NCBI RefSeq assembly: GCF_040448685.1 | Contig: NZ_CP159290.1 | Location: forward strand, 1,178,001-1,242,000 | Source: Cellulosimicrobium sp. ES-005 | GTDB lineage: Bacteria; Actinomycetota; Actinomycetes; Actinomycetales; Cellulomonadaceae | Length of the DNA stretch: 64,000 bases | Direction: 5' to 3' | Part shown: positions 27,731 to 38,974 of the stretch, one piece after another | Position numbering within the stretch: the first letter of the stretch is position 1 | How the letters are laid out: every line of letters starts with the position of its first letter | Position numbers and translations under genes: made by a program | Notes under the pieces: generated by a model | Database searches by the model: none | The model's input: the letters and a program-made list of their open reading frames with translations, nothing else | Told to the model about the DNA's origin: nothing

Positions 27731-27772
27731 CGGAGCCCGACGGCGCGAGTCCCCTTCCGCCGTCGGGCTCCG
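27731..27772 (+). terminator. adhE terminator
   Basis: A perfect 15-bp stem (27731-27745 with 27758-27772) with a 12-base loop lies 36 bases after the adhE stop. Confidence 0.75.
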
Positions 27773-27892
27773 TCGTGCGTTGGCCTGTGGAAAACCCTCG
27801 AGGGGCGTCGAAACCTCGGTAGGTTCTCCGCTCGCGGGACGTCGGTCCCGCGACGCGCGACGACGCGGGTCATGGCGACGGCAGGGGGCCGC

Positions 27893-30145
27893 ATGGTGCA
27901 CGGACGTGGACGACGCGTGGCGAGGGTCTTCGCCGCGGTGCTGGCGGGAGCGCTCGGGGTGACGCTCGCGGCGTGCACGCCGGACGCGGAGCCGGAGCGG
28001 CGCGACCCCGCGGTGTTCGCCGAGATCGACGTGCCACCCGAGCTCGCCCCGCAGGAGGCCGTCGTCGACCAGGTCGGGATCGTGCCCGCCGCGTCCGGGC
28101 TGCCGTGGATCGTGAGCGGTGTGCGGACGACGCCGGGTGGTGTGCCGGAGGGCGTGGTCTGGACCCTCGGTGAGAGCGGCGCGGTCGCGGGGGAGCCGGC
28201 GGTCCTGGACCTTCCGGGCGTGGTGCGCGACCTCGCGGCCGCGGGCGGTGCGGCGCGCACCGTCCTCGCGGGGAGCACGGGGGAGGACGGGCGGACGGCC
28301 GGCTTCCTGCTGACCTCGGCGGACCGCGTGGCGTGGGAACCGGTCCGGCTTCCTCCGGAGATCGTGGACGTCCCGTTGACGCACGTCGCCGAGACGGGCG
28401 GGACGGTCGTCGCCCTCGGCGTCGACGCGGACGCGCGGGCCGTCCGAGGAGTGCTCGTCCCGACGTCCGGCGACCCTGTTCCGCTGGTCCTGCCGGACGG
28501 TGCGGGAGAGCCGACGGTCGAGGGAGTGGCAGGACGCGGAGAGACGTGGGTCGCCGTGGTCTCCTGGGACGACGAGGTGGGGGACGACGTGGTCGTCACC
28601 TATCGCTCCGCGGACTCGGGGACCACCTGGACGACGTCCGACCTGCCCGGTGACGCGCCGCGCGTCGCGGGTGCGGCGACGACCGCGACGGGGTTCGTCC
28701 TGACGGGCTCGGTCCGGGAGGCAGGGCTCGGCGGTCCCGTGACGGACGCGGCGGCGTGGTTCTGGGAACCGGGCGACGGTGACGCCTGGGAGTACCTGGA
28801 CTTCCGCCGCGACGACGCAGGCACGGACGACCAGTCGACCGGGCTGTCGGCGCCTGCCGTGGGCGGCGACGATCTCGCGGCCGTCTACTGGGGCGACGAG
28901 CTCAGCGCGAGCAGTCTGGTGGTCGAGGTGGAGCCGGGACACATCGCGTCCCAGGGCATGTCCGACGACAACGGAGGGATCGGCTTCGGCGGTCCGTCCG
29001 CCTGGGACCCGGACGAGCGTGCGGTGCGGGCCGTCCTCGCCGGGGACGGCGGCGCGTACGTGACCGAGCTCCGCGACGGGCGGTGGCGTCGGCTCGCGAC
29101 CCTCGCGATGCCTCGGCGCTGGTTCCGGCCGACGGAGGTCGACGCGGGCGACGGGGCGCTCGTGGCGCGTCGCGCGGAGGTCTCGACCGCGGGCGACGGC
29201 TGGCGGAGGTGGGTCTCGTCAGCGGTGTACACCGTCGATGGTCGTGCCCTGGTCGAGACGTCGGCGGACGTCCCCTGGACCGGGGAGGACCTCGCCCTGG
29301 TCCGGTCTGTGGCCACGGACGGGAGCGAGGTGACGGTCACGTTCGGCTGGGAGGAGGGCGAGAACGCCGTCACGGTGCGGTCGTGGTTCCGTCCCGCGGG
29401 CGGTGGGTGGACGGAGGGTTCCGGCTGGCCGTCCTCCGGGCACGCGGAGATCCACGGCGTCCGCGCGGTCGACGGGGGGTGGGTCGCGGTCGGGGTGCGA
29501 GCCGACAGCCCGGAGGGCGCGAGCGTGCGGCACGCCGCGGCCTGGCGGTCCGAGGACGGCCTCGTCTGGACCCTCGACGAGGGGTTCGAGGGCGGTGACG
29601 GTCGGTCCTCCGCGCGGCACGTGTGCCTTCTCGCCGACGGTCGTCCGTGGGTGCTGGGCACGGTCGTCGACGGCGACCGGGAGGTCGACGCGTCCTGGGT
29701 CGGCGAGAGCACCGGCTGGGAGCGCGCGGTGATCGACGCGGAGGAGGCGTTCGAGGTCGAGGGGTGTGTCGAGGGTGACGGCGACGCTCGCCCCCTGCTC
29801 CAGGTGCAGGTCGACGGGCGCTCCGAGCTGCGCGGGACCACGGACGGCACGACCTTCGAGCTCGTCGGCGCGACGGGTCGAGGCGAGACGTTCGGTCGCG
29901 TCGTCCGAGTCGCCGAGGGGTACGCCGCGGTCGGCACGGTCGTCGCGTCGGGCGTGGAACGGTCGGTCCTGTGGATGTCTGCCGACGCGGAGGAGTGGCA
30001 GCAGCTCGTGCTGCCGACGCCCGAGCCGGGAGGTGAGGGAACGGTCCACCCGGACGGGTCGGACGCCGTCGTGACGCTCGCCGGAGAGGGCGGCGTCCGG
30101 GCCTGGCGCGTGGGCGACGTCGCTCAGCTCGTCGACGCGGGATGA
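27893..30145 (+). CDS. Large lipoprotein with propeller-like repeats, function unknown
   Basis: The 750-residue protein has an N-terminus MVHGRGRRVAR, a hydrophobic stretch and a lipobox LAAC with Cys28, predicting a membrane-anchored exported lipoprotein. The mature part contains recurring 'W-x-S/D-D-G-x-x-W' style blocks, such as YRSADSGTTWTTSDLPG, AWRSEDGLVWTLDEGFEG and LWMSADAEEWQQLVLP. Together with Gly/Val-rich strands they resemble sialidase-type Asp-box propeller blades. No catalytic motif is visible. AGGGGG before the ATG at 27893 decides the start; an in-frame ATG at 27872 is an alternative. Its end overlaps the converging response-regulator gene by 22 bases. Confidence 0.78.
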   Translation: MVHGRGRRVARVFAAVLAGALGVTLAACTPDAEPERRDPAVFAEIDVPPELAPQEAVVDQVGIVPAASGLPWIVSGVRTTPGGVPEGVVWTLGESGAVAGEPAVLDLPGVVRDLAAAGGAARTVLAGSTGEDGRTAGFLLTSADRVAWEPVRLPPEIVDVPLTHVAETGGTVVALGVDADARAVRGVLVPTSGDPVPLVLPDGAGEPTVEGVAGRGETWVAVVSWDDEVGDDVVVTYRSADSGTTWTTSDLPGDAPRVAGAATTATGFVLTGSVREAGLGGPVTDAAAWFWEPGDGDAWEYLDFRRDDAGTDDQSTGLSAPAVGGDDLAAVYWGDELSASSLVVEVEPGHIASQGMSDDNGGIGFGGPSAWDPDERAVRAVLAGDGGAYVTELRDGRWRRLATLAMPRRWFRPTEVDAGDGALVARRAEVSTAGDGWRRWVSSAVYTVDGRALVETSADVPWTGEDLALVRSVATDGSEVTVTFGWEEGENAVTVRSWFRPAGGGWTEGSGWPSSGHAEIHGVRAVDGGWVAVGVRADSPEGASVRHAAAWRSEDGLVWTLDEGFEGGDGRSSARHVCLLADGRPWVLGTVVDGDREVDASWVGESTGWERAVIDAEEAFEVEGCVEGDGDARPLLQVQVDGRSELRGTTDGTTFELVGATGRGETFGRVVRVAEGYAAVGTVVASGVERSVLWMSADAEEWQQLVLPTPEPGGEGTVHPDGSDAVVTLAGEGGVRAWRVGDVAQLVDAG

Positions 30146-30903
30146 CCGTCGCGTCCCGGACGGACGATGCCTGCCTCGTAGGCGAGGATGACGAGCTGCA
30201 CGCGGTTGGTCAGGCCGACCTTCGTGAGCAGCGAGCGCACGTGGCTCTTCACCGTCGCCTCGGTGAGGTGCAGCTCGGCGCCGATCTCGCGGTTCGACAG
30301 CCCGCGCGCGACGGCGAGCAGCACCTCGCGCTCGCGCGGGGTGGCCGCGCCCAGCCCGGTCCCGGGCTCGCCGCTCCCGTCGGCGGCGTTCCCGTCGGCG
30401 TCGTGCCCGAGCGGCGCGAGCCGCGCGAGCTCGACGTACGTCGAGATGATGCGTCCGGTGACGGCCGGGTCGAGCAGCGAGTCGCCCGCGCGGACGCGGT
30501 GCACGGCGTCGACGAGCGTCTGCGGGTCCGCGTCCTTCAGGAGGAACCCGGACGCCCCGGCGCGCAGCGCGCCGTACACGTACTCGTCGTCGTCGAAGGT
30601 CGTCAGGACGAGCGTGCGCACGTCGGCGAGGTCGGGGTCGGCGACGATTCGCGCGGTCGCCTCGATGCCGTCGAGCCGCGGCATGCGCACGTCCATGAGC
30701 ACGACGTCGGGTCGCAGCGCGCGTGCCATCGTCACCGCGGTCTCGCCGTCCCCGGCCTCGCCGACGACGGTCACGTCGGGCTCGTTGTCGAGGATCATGC
30801 GCAGGCCCAGGCGGATCGTGGACTGGTCGTCGACGACGACGACGCGGACCGGCGGGAGCGTGGCGGCCCCGCTCCCGTCGACGCCCGGCACCGGGGCGGT
30901 CAC
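30124..30903 (-). CDS. NarL/FixJ-type response regulator
   Basis: The 259-residue regulator has a receiver domain (residues 19-135) with acidic pocket DD25-26, phosphorylation site Asp71 in VVLMDVRMPRLDG and Lys123 in FLLKDAD. A linker rich in Gly and Ala (about 160-190) leads to a LuxR-type helix-turn-helix (about 192-250), TPREREVLLAVARGLSNREI followed by LTEATVKSHVRSLLTKVGL. The GTG start at 30903 overlaps the stop of the histidine kinase gene by four bases, so the two form one two-component system. The target genes are unknown. Confidence 0.93.
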   Translation of the reverse strand: MTAPVPGVDGSGAATLPPVRVVVVDDQSTIRLGLRMILDNEPDVTVVGEAGDGETAVTMARALRPDVVLMDVRMPRLDGIEATARIVADPDLADVRTLVLTTFDDDEYVYGALRAGASGFLLKDADPQTLVDAVHRVRAGDSLLDPAVTGRIISTYVELARLAPLGHDADGNAADGSGEPGTGLGAATPREREVLLAVARGLSNREIGAELHLTEATVKSHVRSLLTKVGLTNRVQLVILAYEAGIVRPGRDGHPASTS

Positions 30904-32123
30904 GCCGGCTCCCGGGGGATGCGTGCCTCGACGGTCCATCCGCCGCGCCCGTCCGGGCCGGCGGCCAGTGCGCCCCCGGCCGCGAGCGCGCGCTCGCGCA
31001 TGGAGGTCAGGCCGTGCCCCTGGCGTCCCGCGGTGCTCGGGAGGGGCGGACCCGGGTCGTGGACGCGCAGGCGCAGGTCGGCGCCGTCGTCGGCCACGGC
31101 CACGGCGACCTCGGGGGCGAGCGAGTGGAGCAGCACGTTGGTCAGGGCCTCCTGGACGATGCGGACGACGGCGAGCCCGGACTCGGCGCTCGTCGTCGGC
31201 CACGGACGGGGGAGCGTGAGGTCGACGTCGCGGCCCGCGTCGCGCAGCCGCCTGGCGGCCGCGCGCAGTTCGTCGGGCGCGCGGGCGCCGTCCGGCGTCG
31301 GTGCGAGGGCCGCCGTCCCGCCGTCGGTCTCGGTCCCGCGGCGCAGCACCTGCACGACCGAGCGCATCGCGGTCAGCGCCTGCTTGCCCTCGTCGCTGAT
31401 CCAGCGCACCGCCTCGGCCGGGGCCTCGGGTCTGTTGGCCGCGACGCGGTCGGCGGCCTGCGCCCGGACCACGATCGCGGACATGTGGTGCGCGACGACG
31501 TCGTGCAGCTCGCGCGCGATGCGCGTCCGCTCGGCGAGCACGGCGCGCTCGGCGAGCTCCGCCTGGAGGGCCTGGAGCTCGGCGTTGCGCTCGCGCAGCC
31601 GCTCGGACGTCAGCGCGAGGCGACGGAAGAAGTAGCCGGCCGCGACCGCGCCCAGGACGAGCGCGAGGGCGAGCAGCACGTCCGACGGCGACTGGGCGAG
31701 CCCGATCCATCGTGGGGAGAAGGGCACCGGGGGGAACGTCAGGTGGGGGCGATCCCAGAGCTGCGTCGCGTAGGCGGAGAGCCCGCCCGCGAGGCCGGCG
31801 AGCGCCCACGGGACGGCGCCCGAGCGGGTCGCGGCGAACCCCGCGACGAGGAGCGGGAGGAGCTCGAACGGCGTCTGCATCGGCCACGGCAGGGCGAGGG
31901 GATAGAGCATCGCCGTCGCCCAGAAGAGCGGCCCCGGCACGACCCGGCGCAGGGCGAGGGTCAGGACGATCCACAGCCCCGCCACGCGGTACGACTCGGG
32001 GTGGCGGGGGTACCAGTAGTCCCCGTTCTCCATCACGGTGATGACACCGAACCACACGAGGCCCGCGGCGAGCGCGGTCCCGAGGTCCTGCGCCCACACG
32101 GGCAGACGGGTGAGCCGGTGCAC
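30900..32123 (-). CDS. NarL-partner sensor histidine kinase (HisKA_3 type)
   Basis: The 407-residue membrane kinase has about five transmembrane segments in its first 170 residues with no large sensor domain. A coiled stretch (RLRERNAELQALQAELAERAV) leads to the dimerisation/phosphoacceptor motif IARELHDVVAHHMSAIVVRAQ (His at about 206). The ATPase domain follows, with N-box RIVQEALTNVLLHS, DPGPPLP and GHGLTSMRERALAAGG. It probably senses the membrane or cell envelope. The GTG at 32123 is the first plausible start before the first membrane helix; the frame is open further upstream but low in hydrophobic residues. Confidence 0.9.
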   Translation of the reverse strand: MHRLTRLPVWAQDLGTALAAGLVWFGVITVMENGDYWYPRHPESYRVAGLWIVLTLALRRVVPGPLFWATAMLYPLALPWPMQTPFELLPLLVAGFAATRSGAVPWALAGLAGGLSAYATQLWDRPHLTFPPVPFSPRWIGLAQSPSDVLLALALVLGAVAAGYFFRRLALTSERLRERNAELQALQAELAERAVLAERTRIARELHDVVAHHMSAIVVRAQAADRVAANRPEAPAEAVRWISDEGKQALTAMRSVVQVLRRGTETDGGTAALAPTPDGARAPDELRAAARRLRDAGRDVDLTLPRPWPTTSAESGLAVVRIVQEALTNVLLHSLAPEVAVAVADDGADLRLRVHDPGPPLPSTAGRQGHGLTSMRERALAAGGALAAGPDGRGGWTVEARIPREPA

Positions 32124-32319
32124 CCGTCCACGGTAGCCGGGTGCCCGTACGGACGGCACCGCCCGGGGGCCGAGGTCGGGAGACCTGGGCTCAGCCCCAG
32201 GGCGGAGCCGCGTCGGGCCGGGGGCGGACCCGGGACGCGCGGGTGCGCCGGACGGCGGGGGTCGAGGTGCCGCCGACGGGTCGATGTGGCGAGGGACCGC
32301 CGCGGGCGAGCCTCGAGGC

Positions 32320-32895
32320 ATGACCACGACACCGCTTCGCCCCGCCCGCCACGTCCCCGGCCGTCCCGGTCCCCGTCGCGTCGCCCGCACCGTGGCCGGC
32401 GTCCTCGCCGTCGGGGCGCTCGGTGCGGCGGGGGCCCTCACGTACCTCACCGTGACGCGCGACGGCGGTGGCGCCGCCGTGGCCGACCCCTCGCCGTCGC
32501 TGCGCCCGCAGGCCGCGACCCGGCTCGACCCGGAGCTGGAGCGCCGCTTCGACGCGGCACGCGCCGCCGCGGACGCCGACGGCGTCGAGCTCACCCTGAC
32601 GTCCGGGTGGCGCACGGCGGCCGAGCAGCAGGAGCTCGTGGACGCGGCGCTGGAGCGCTACGGCTCGGCCGAGGAGGCGCACCGCTGGGTGCTGCCGCCC
32701 GAGTCGTCCGAGCACGTCGCGGGGCTCGCGATCGACGTCGGGCCGACGGACGGCGCGCTGTGGCTCGAGCAGCACGGGGCCGAGTTCGGGCTGTGCCGCA
32801 CGTACGCGAACGAGCTGTGGCACTTCGAGGCCGCGACCGAGCCCGGCGGCACGTGCCCGCCGATGCACGACGACGCGTCCCACGGTTGGGGGTGA
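32320..32895 (+). CDS. VanY-like D-alanyl-D-alanine carboxypeptidase, membrane-anchored
   Basis: The 191-residue protein has an N-terminal hydrophobic anchor (VAGVLAVGALGAAGALTYLTV) and a peptidase M15/VanY domain (about residues 65-185). Zinc and catalytic residues appear in LTSGWRTAAEQQELVDAAL, SSEHVAGLAIDVGPTDGA (His and Asp ligands) and YANELWHFEA (catalytic Glu and His ligand). Such enzymes trim the terminal D-Ala of peptidoglycan stem peptides. The start is unsure: the ATG at 32320 has GAGG too close, and an in-frame ATG at 32284 is possible. The gene faces away from the two-component pair; a link to it is only positional. Confidence 0.85.
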   Translation: MTTTPLRPARHVPGRPGPRRVARTVAGVLAVGALGAAGALTYLTVTRDGGGAAVADPSPSLRPQAATRLDPELERRFDAARAAADADGVELTLTSGWRTAAEQQELVDAALERYGSAEEAHRWVLPPESSEHVAGLAIDVGPTDGALWLEQHGAEFGLCRTYANELWHFEAATEPGGTCPPMHDDASHGWG

Positions 32896-32912
32896 CCGCC
32901 CGCCGCCCGGGG

Positions 32913-33062
32913 TCACGACCCGAGCGCGGCCTCCTGCCGCTGGAGCCCCGCCAGGATCAGGCGGGTGGTCTCCTCCGGGAGCTCCTGCTGGATCCGGTGG
33001 CCGCAGTCCAGCTCCACGACCTCGACGTGCGGGACGAACGCCTCGAGGTTCGGCGCCCTCAT
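32913..33062 (-). pseudogene. Remnant of an alpha/beta-hydrolase (epoxide-hydrolase-like) gene
   Basis: Only about 49 codons remain: LEAFVPHVEVVELDCGHRIQ and the following PEETTRL stretch match the last two strands and helix of alpha/beta hydrolases, with the catalytic His in CGHRIQQE. The nucleophile elbow and acid residue that should lie upstream are absent; upstream sequence in any frame (33063-33211) is not hydrolase-like and runs into ligA. It looks like a decayed 3' fragment left by a rearrangement. Confidence 0.55.
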
Positions 33063-33064
33063 GA

Positions 33065-35677
<2,613 letters not shown>

Positions 35678-35711
35678 GGAGTCCGACGCGCCACGACGTC
35701 GCGAGGGTGGA

Positions 35712-36617
35712 TCAGGGCGTCGACGGGCGTCGGGCCACGACCTCCCGCAGCCGCGCGACGCCGTCGGGCGGGACGGGCAGCGACGGGCCGCGCGGGGGAG
35801 CGGTCGGCACGCCGAGCAGGGTCGCGAGCGCGTGGAACCCGCTCACCGGGCGCAGCGAGGCCAGGACGTCCGTGAGGTCGCGCAGCCAGTCCACGACCTG
35901 GGCGTCGGGCGCGGTGCCCCCGGCCCGGGCGCGCCGCAGCGCGACGTACTCGGCGGGCACGAGCGCAGCGAGACCGGTGTGCCAGGCGTCGGCCGCCTCA
36001 GCGCCGCCGACGATCGCGGGGTCGCCGCTGAGCCCGACGCTCAGGCCGAGCCCCGCCGTCGCCGCGCGCAGCGCCGCGACCCGGCCGGTCGGCCGCGCCG
36101 GCGTGGACGCCGGGTCCTTGACGGCCGCGACGGTCGTGGTGCGCGCGAGGTGGCCGAGCGCCTCGGGCGTGAGGTCGTACGCCGTCTGGACGCTCCGGTT
36201 GTAGTAGCAGACCGGCAGGTCGACGGTCCCCGCCACGGCCTCGAACACCGCCACGACCTCGTGCTCGTCGAGCGGCAGGTAGGAGAACGGCGCGAGCACG
36301 AGCCCGTCCGCCCCGCAGTCACGCGCCGCGCGGGCACGCGCCAGGACCTCGCGCGTGGACGCGCCGCTCACGGCGACGTGCACGGGGACGCGCGGCGCGC
36401 CGGGCGCCGAGCCCGCCGCGACGGCGGCGCGCACGACGGCGTCGCGCTCGTCGGGCGTGAACGTCACGCCCGCGCCCGACGACGCGAGGACGACGACGCC
36501 GTCGACCCCTGCCCGCGCCGCACCGTCCACGAGGGCGGCGAGCGCGTGCGGGTCGGGCGCGTCCGAGGGGGTGAGCGGGGTGATCGGGTAGGCGAGGAGC
36601 CCGCAGAACGAGGTCAC
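35712..36617 (-). CDS. Dihydrodipicolinate synthase / N-acetylneuraminate lyase family aldolase
   Basis: The 301-residue class I aldolase has the DapA/NanA barrel. Landmarks are LAYPITPLTPSD at the start, the phosphate- or carboxylate-binding ASSGAGVTFTPDER, the catalytic Tyr in LPVCYYNRSVQTAYDLTPEA (about residue 137) and the Schiff-base Lys in VAAVKDPAST (about 167). Housekeeping DapA usually has GTTGE, whereas ASSGAG here suggests a catabolic aldolase for 2-keto-3-deoxy sugar acids. It ends the ROK-thuA-aldolase minus-strand cluster. The GTG at 36617 is chosen because the barrel begins there and the upstream thuA stop is 35 bases away; no clear ribosome site is seen. Confidence 0.86.
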   Translation of the reverse strand: MTSFCGLLAYPITPLTPSDAPDPHALAALVDGAARAGVDGVVVLASSGAGVTFTPDERDAVVRAAVAAGSAPGAPRVPVHVAVSGASTREVLARARAARDCGADGLVLAPFSYLPLDEHEVVAVFEAVAGTVDLPVCYYNRSVQTAYDLTPEALGHLARTTTVAAVKDPASTPARPTGRVAALRAATAGLGLSVGLSGDPAIVGGAEAADAWHTGLAALVPAEYVALRRARAGGTAPDAQVVDWLRDLTDVLASLRPVSGFHALATLLGVPTAPPRGPSLPVPPDGVARLREVVARRPSTP

Positions 36618-36652
36618 GTGCTGGGTGGAGGGACCGGGGCGCGCGTCGAGCG

Positions 36653-37318
36653 TCAGCGGCTCGCCCAGAGGATGCCGCGCTCCACGATGGTGCGGACGGG
36701 CGGGACCTCGAGGTCGGCGAGCTGGTGGCCGGCTGCGCACACGAAGATGCGGCCGGCACCCCAGCGGCGCGTCCACACGGCGGGGGAGACGACCGGCTCG
36801 TGCCACGGGTCGCCGTCGCGCGGGACGATGGTCGTCGTCGCGAGGACCTCGTTGTACGAGTCGGCGAGCACCCAGTACTGCTCGGAGTGCAGCGAGATCG
36901 AGTCGATGCCCGCGACGATCGGGTGGTCCGCGTGCTCCGGCGCGATGTCGATCGTGTGGTCGATGAGGTCGTGCGCGTGCGCGGCGAACTGCCCGCCCAC
37001 CATCTGCAGGTAGTCGGTCGCGAGGCGGAACGAGTCCACGATCCCGCCGTGCCAGCCGGCGAACCCGGTACCGTTCGCGATCGCGGTGCGCAGCCCACGC
37101 ATCTCGTCGGGCAGGATCTCGCCCATCGTCCAGCACTGCACGACGAGGTCCAGGCTCGCCATGAACTCCTCGTCGGCGTACGACTCCAACGATCCCTCGA
37201 GCGTCACGTCGTACCCGGACGCCTCCAGGAACGGGACGAACAGCTCCGCCGCCTCCTCGGGTGCGTGCCCGGGCCAACCGCCCCGGACCACGAGCGCTCG
37301 ACGGTCCCGCTCGGTCAT
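36653..37318 (-). CDS. Cytoplasmic ThuA-like protein
   Basis: The 221-residue protein is a single ThuA domain (trehalose-utilisation family, class I glutamine-amidotransferase-like fold). Segments seen in the family are LVVRGGWPGHAPEEAAELFV, MASLDLVVQCWTMGEILPDE, GTGFAGWHGGIVDSFR and WTRRWGAGRIFVCAAGHQLADL. It has no signal peptide, unlike the two secreted ThuA fusions further on. ThuA proteins act in pathways in which disaccharides are handled as 3-keto derivatives, but the chemistry of this one is unproven. An excellent GAGGAGG site sets the start. It lies between the ROK regulator and the aldolase, likely in one transcript. Confidence 0.88.
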   Translation of the reverse strand: MTERDRRALVVRGGWPGHAPEEAAELFVPFLEASGYDVTLEGSLESYADEEFMASLDLVVQCWTMGEILPDEMRGLRTAIANGTGFAGWHGGIVDSFRLATDYLQMVGGQFAAHAHDLIDHTIDIAPEHADHPIVAGIDSISLHSEQYWVLADSYNEVLATTTIVPRDGDPWHEPVVSPAVWTRRWGAGRIFVCAAGHQLADLEVPPVRTIVERGILWASR

Positions 37319-37388
37319 GACTCCTCCTCGTGCCTCGTCACACTCGTCGCGCCCGCATGTCGCGGGCAGCGGCCCCCGGCGACCGCGC

Positions 37389-38570
37389 TCAGGCGATGAG
37401 CGCGTCGATCGCTGCGGGCGAGAGTACGTGATCCACGGCCATGGCGCTCGCACCGAGCACGCCGGCCTGGCCACGCGCCTGCGACGTGACGATACGCAGG
37501 TGCTGCGTCGCGAGGGGGAGCGACCGCTGGTACACGATCTCGCGGATGCCCGCGATCAGGTGCTCGCCGGCCTCGGCGACGATGCCGCCGATGACGATGA
37601 GCGACGGGTTGAGGAGGCTCACGCACGCCGCGAGCACCGAGCCGATGTCGCGTCCCGCCTGGCGGACGGCCTGGCTCGCGGTGAGGTCCCCGCCACGGAC
37701 GAGGGTGACGACGTCGGCGCTGTTCGTCGCGTCGAGGCCCGCGGCGGCGAGCGCGGCGGCGACCGCCTGTCCGCTCGCGACGGCCTCGAGGCACCCGACG
37801 TTCCCGCAGCGGCACGGGACGTCGGCCGCGCTCGGGACGGCGACGTGGCCGATGTCCCCGGCGGCGCCCTGCGCGCCGCGCCGCAGCTCGCCGTCGGCGA
37901 TGATGCCGGACCCGATGCCGGTGGCGACCTTGACGAACAGCATGTCGGTCACGGCGGGCCAGGCGGTGCGGTGCTCGCCGAGCGCCATGATGTTCACGTC
38001 GTTGTCCACGAGGACCGACGCGTTGAACCGCTTCTGCAGGATGCCGGCGACGTCGACGTCGTCCCACGCGGGCATGATCGGCGGGTTGATGGGCCGACCG
38101 GACGAGTGCTCGACGGGCCCGGGCAGGCCGACGCCGACGCTCACGAGGTCGTCGAGGCTCCGCCCGGTCGTCGCGACGAGCTTCTCGCCCGTGTCCGCGA
38201 CCCACGACAGCACCACGTCGGGGCCGTCCGCGATCGCGAGCGCGGCGTCGGTCTCGGCGAGCACGTTGGACGCGAGGTCCGTCACGGCGAGGCGGGCGTG
38301 CGTCGCACCGAGGTCGACGGCGAGCACGATGCGCGCCTCAGGGCTGAAGGCGAAGGTCACGGGCGGTCGCCCGCCGGTCGAGCTCGCCTCTCCCGCGGGG
38401 GCGATGAGGCCCGCCGACATGAGGAGGTCGATCCGGGCGGCGATGGTGGATCGCGCCTGCCCCGTGATCGCTGCGAGGTCCGCGCGCGTGCGCGGCTGAC
38501 CGTCCCGGAGCAGCTGGAACATGTCGCCGGCGCCGGTCGGGCGCGGCGCGAACTTCAGCAGTTCCTCCAT
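37389..38570 (-). CDS. ROK family transcriptional repressor
   Basis: The 393-residue regulator has an N-terminal winged helix-turn-helix (about residues 14-62, DMFQLLRDGQPRTRADLAAI followed by TGQARSTIAARIDLL) and a C-terminal ROK sugar-binding domain. The latter shows VLAVDLGATHARLAVTDL, VSVGVGLPGPV, KVATGIGSGIIADG and the zinc motif PCRCGNVGCLEAV. It matches NagC/XylR repressors. It is divergent from the first sugar-transporter operon and separated from it by 410 bases holding several CAAAAG/CTTTTG inverted motifs, its probable operators. ATG 38570 or GTG 38576 may start it; no good ribosome site is visible for either. The inducer is probably an imported or processed sugar of this island. 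Confidence 0.9.
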   Translation of the reverse strand: MEELLKFAPRPTGAGDMFQLLRDGQPRTRADLAAITGQARSTIAARIDLLMSAGLIAPAGEASSTGGRPPVTFAFSPEARIVLAVDLGATHARLAVTDLASNVLAETDAALAIADGPDVVLSWVADTGEKLVATTGRSLDDLVSVGVGLPGPVEHSSGRPINPPIMPAWDDVDVAGILQKRFNASVLVDNDVNIMALGEHRTAWPAVTDMLFVKVATGIGSGIIADGELRRGAQGAAGDIGHVAVPSAADVPCRCGNVGCLEAVASGQAVAAALAAAGLDATNSADVVTLVRGGDLTASQAVRQAGRDIGSVLAACVSLLNPSLIVIGGIVAEAGEHLIAGIREIVYQRSLPLATQHLRIVTSQARGQAGVLGASAMAVDHVLSPAAIDALIA

Positions 38571-38630
38571 GGGCACAGTGAATCACGGAGCCTCTCGTCG
38601 GTCGTCCGTACGTGCCGGACGAGTCATCGG

Positions 38631-38666
38631 CTTTTGCTTGACGATCGCCAAAAGGTACCCTACTGT
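38631..38666 (+). promoter_or_regulatory. Promoter with putative ROK operator, site A
   Basis: Promoter hexamers TTGACG (38638-38643) and TACTGT (38661-38666) are spaced by exactly 17 bases. The inverted motif CTTTTG-N12-CAAAAG (38631-38654) covers the -35 box and half of the spacer. It is about 60 bases from the ROK gene start and could also control that gene on the other strand. Confidence 0.7.
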
Positions 38667-38894
38667 CCCCTCCCAAGGCGACACGGACGTCGTCGGAAGT
38701 TGTGGAGACCCGAGGAAGGGTCTCCCGTCCGGGCGAACACGCGCCCCACCTGCTCGTGCAGACCCCGACCCCCAGCCGACTTTCTCGGTGGTTCGGCTCG
38801 TCAGCCGGCCGTCGTGCCACCCGTCGACCTGACGCGTCGAGCACCGTCCGCCCGCAGCGTGGGAGCGTTCCCTCGCCCTGACAGCGCTTGTCCA

Positions 38895-38930
38895 CTTTTG
38901 CTGGTAACGAAGTTGTAACGGCAGCAAAAG
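38895..38930. promoter_or_regulatory. Inverted repeat CTTTTGCTG-N18-CAGCAAAAG
   Basis: Nine-base perfect arms (38895-38903 and 38922-38930) contain the same CTTTTG/CAAAAG ends as the operators on both sides but with a longer spacer. The inner sequence holds a GTAAC direct repeat. It may be an auxiliary site allowing DNA looping between sites A and C. Confidence 0.5.
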
Positions 38931-38938
38931 GCTGCGAT

Positions 38939-38974
38939 CTTATGATTGACCGTCGTCAAAAGGTCGGCTAGGTT
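38939..38974 (+). promoter_or_regulatory. Promoter with putative ROK operator, site C; leaderless start
   Basis: TTGACC (38946-38951) and TAGGTT (38969-38974) are spaced by 17 bases. The motif CTTATG-N12-CAAAAG (38939-38962) overlaps the -35 box. Only six bases separate the -10 box from the ATG at 38981, so transcription should start at the A of the start codon. No ribosome site is present, which agrees with a leaderless message. Confidence 0.75.

Noticed and set aside
30124-32895. Vancomycin-resistance-type VanRS-VanY cluster
   Set aside because: The kinase and regulator are of the NarL class, not OmpR-type VanRS, and no vanHAX genes are present. The VanY-like gene is divergent and looks like a general peptidoglycan carboxypeptidase.
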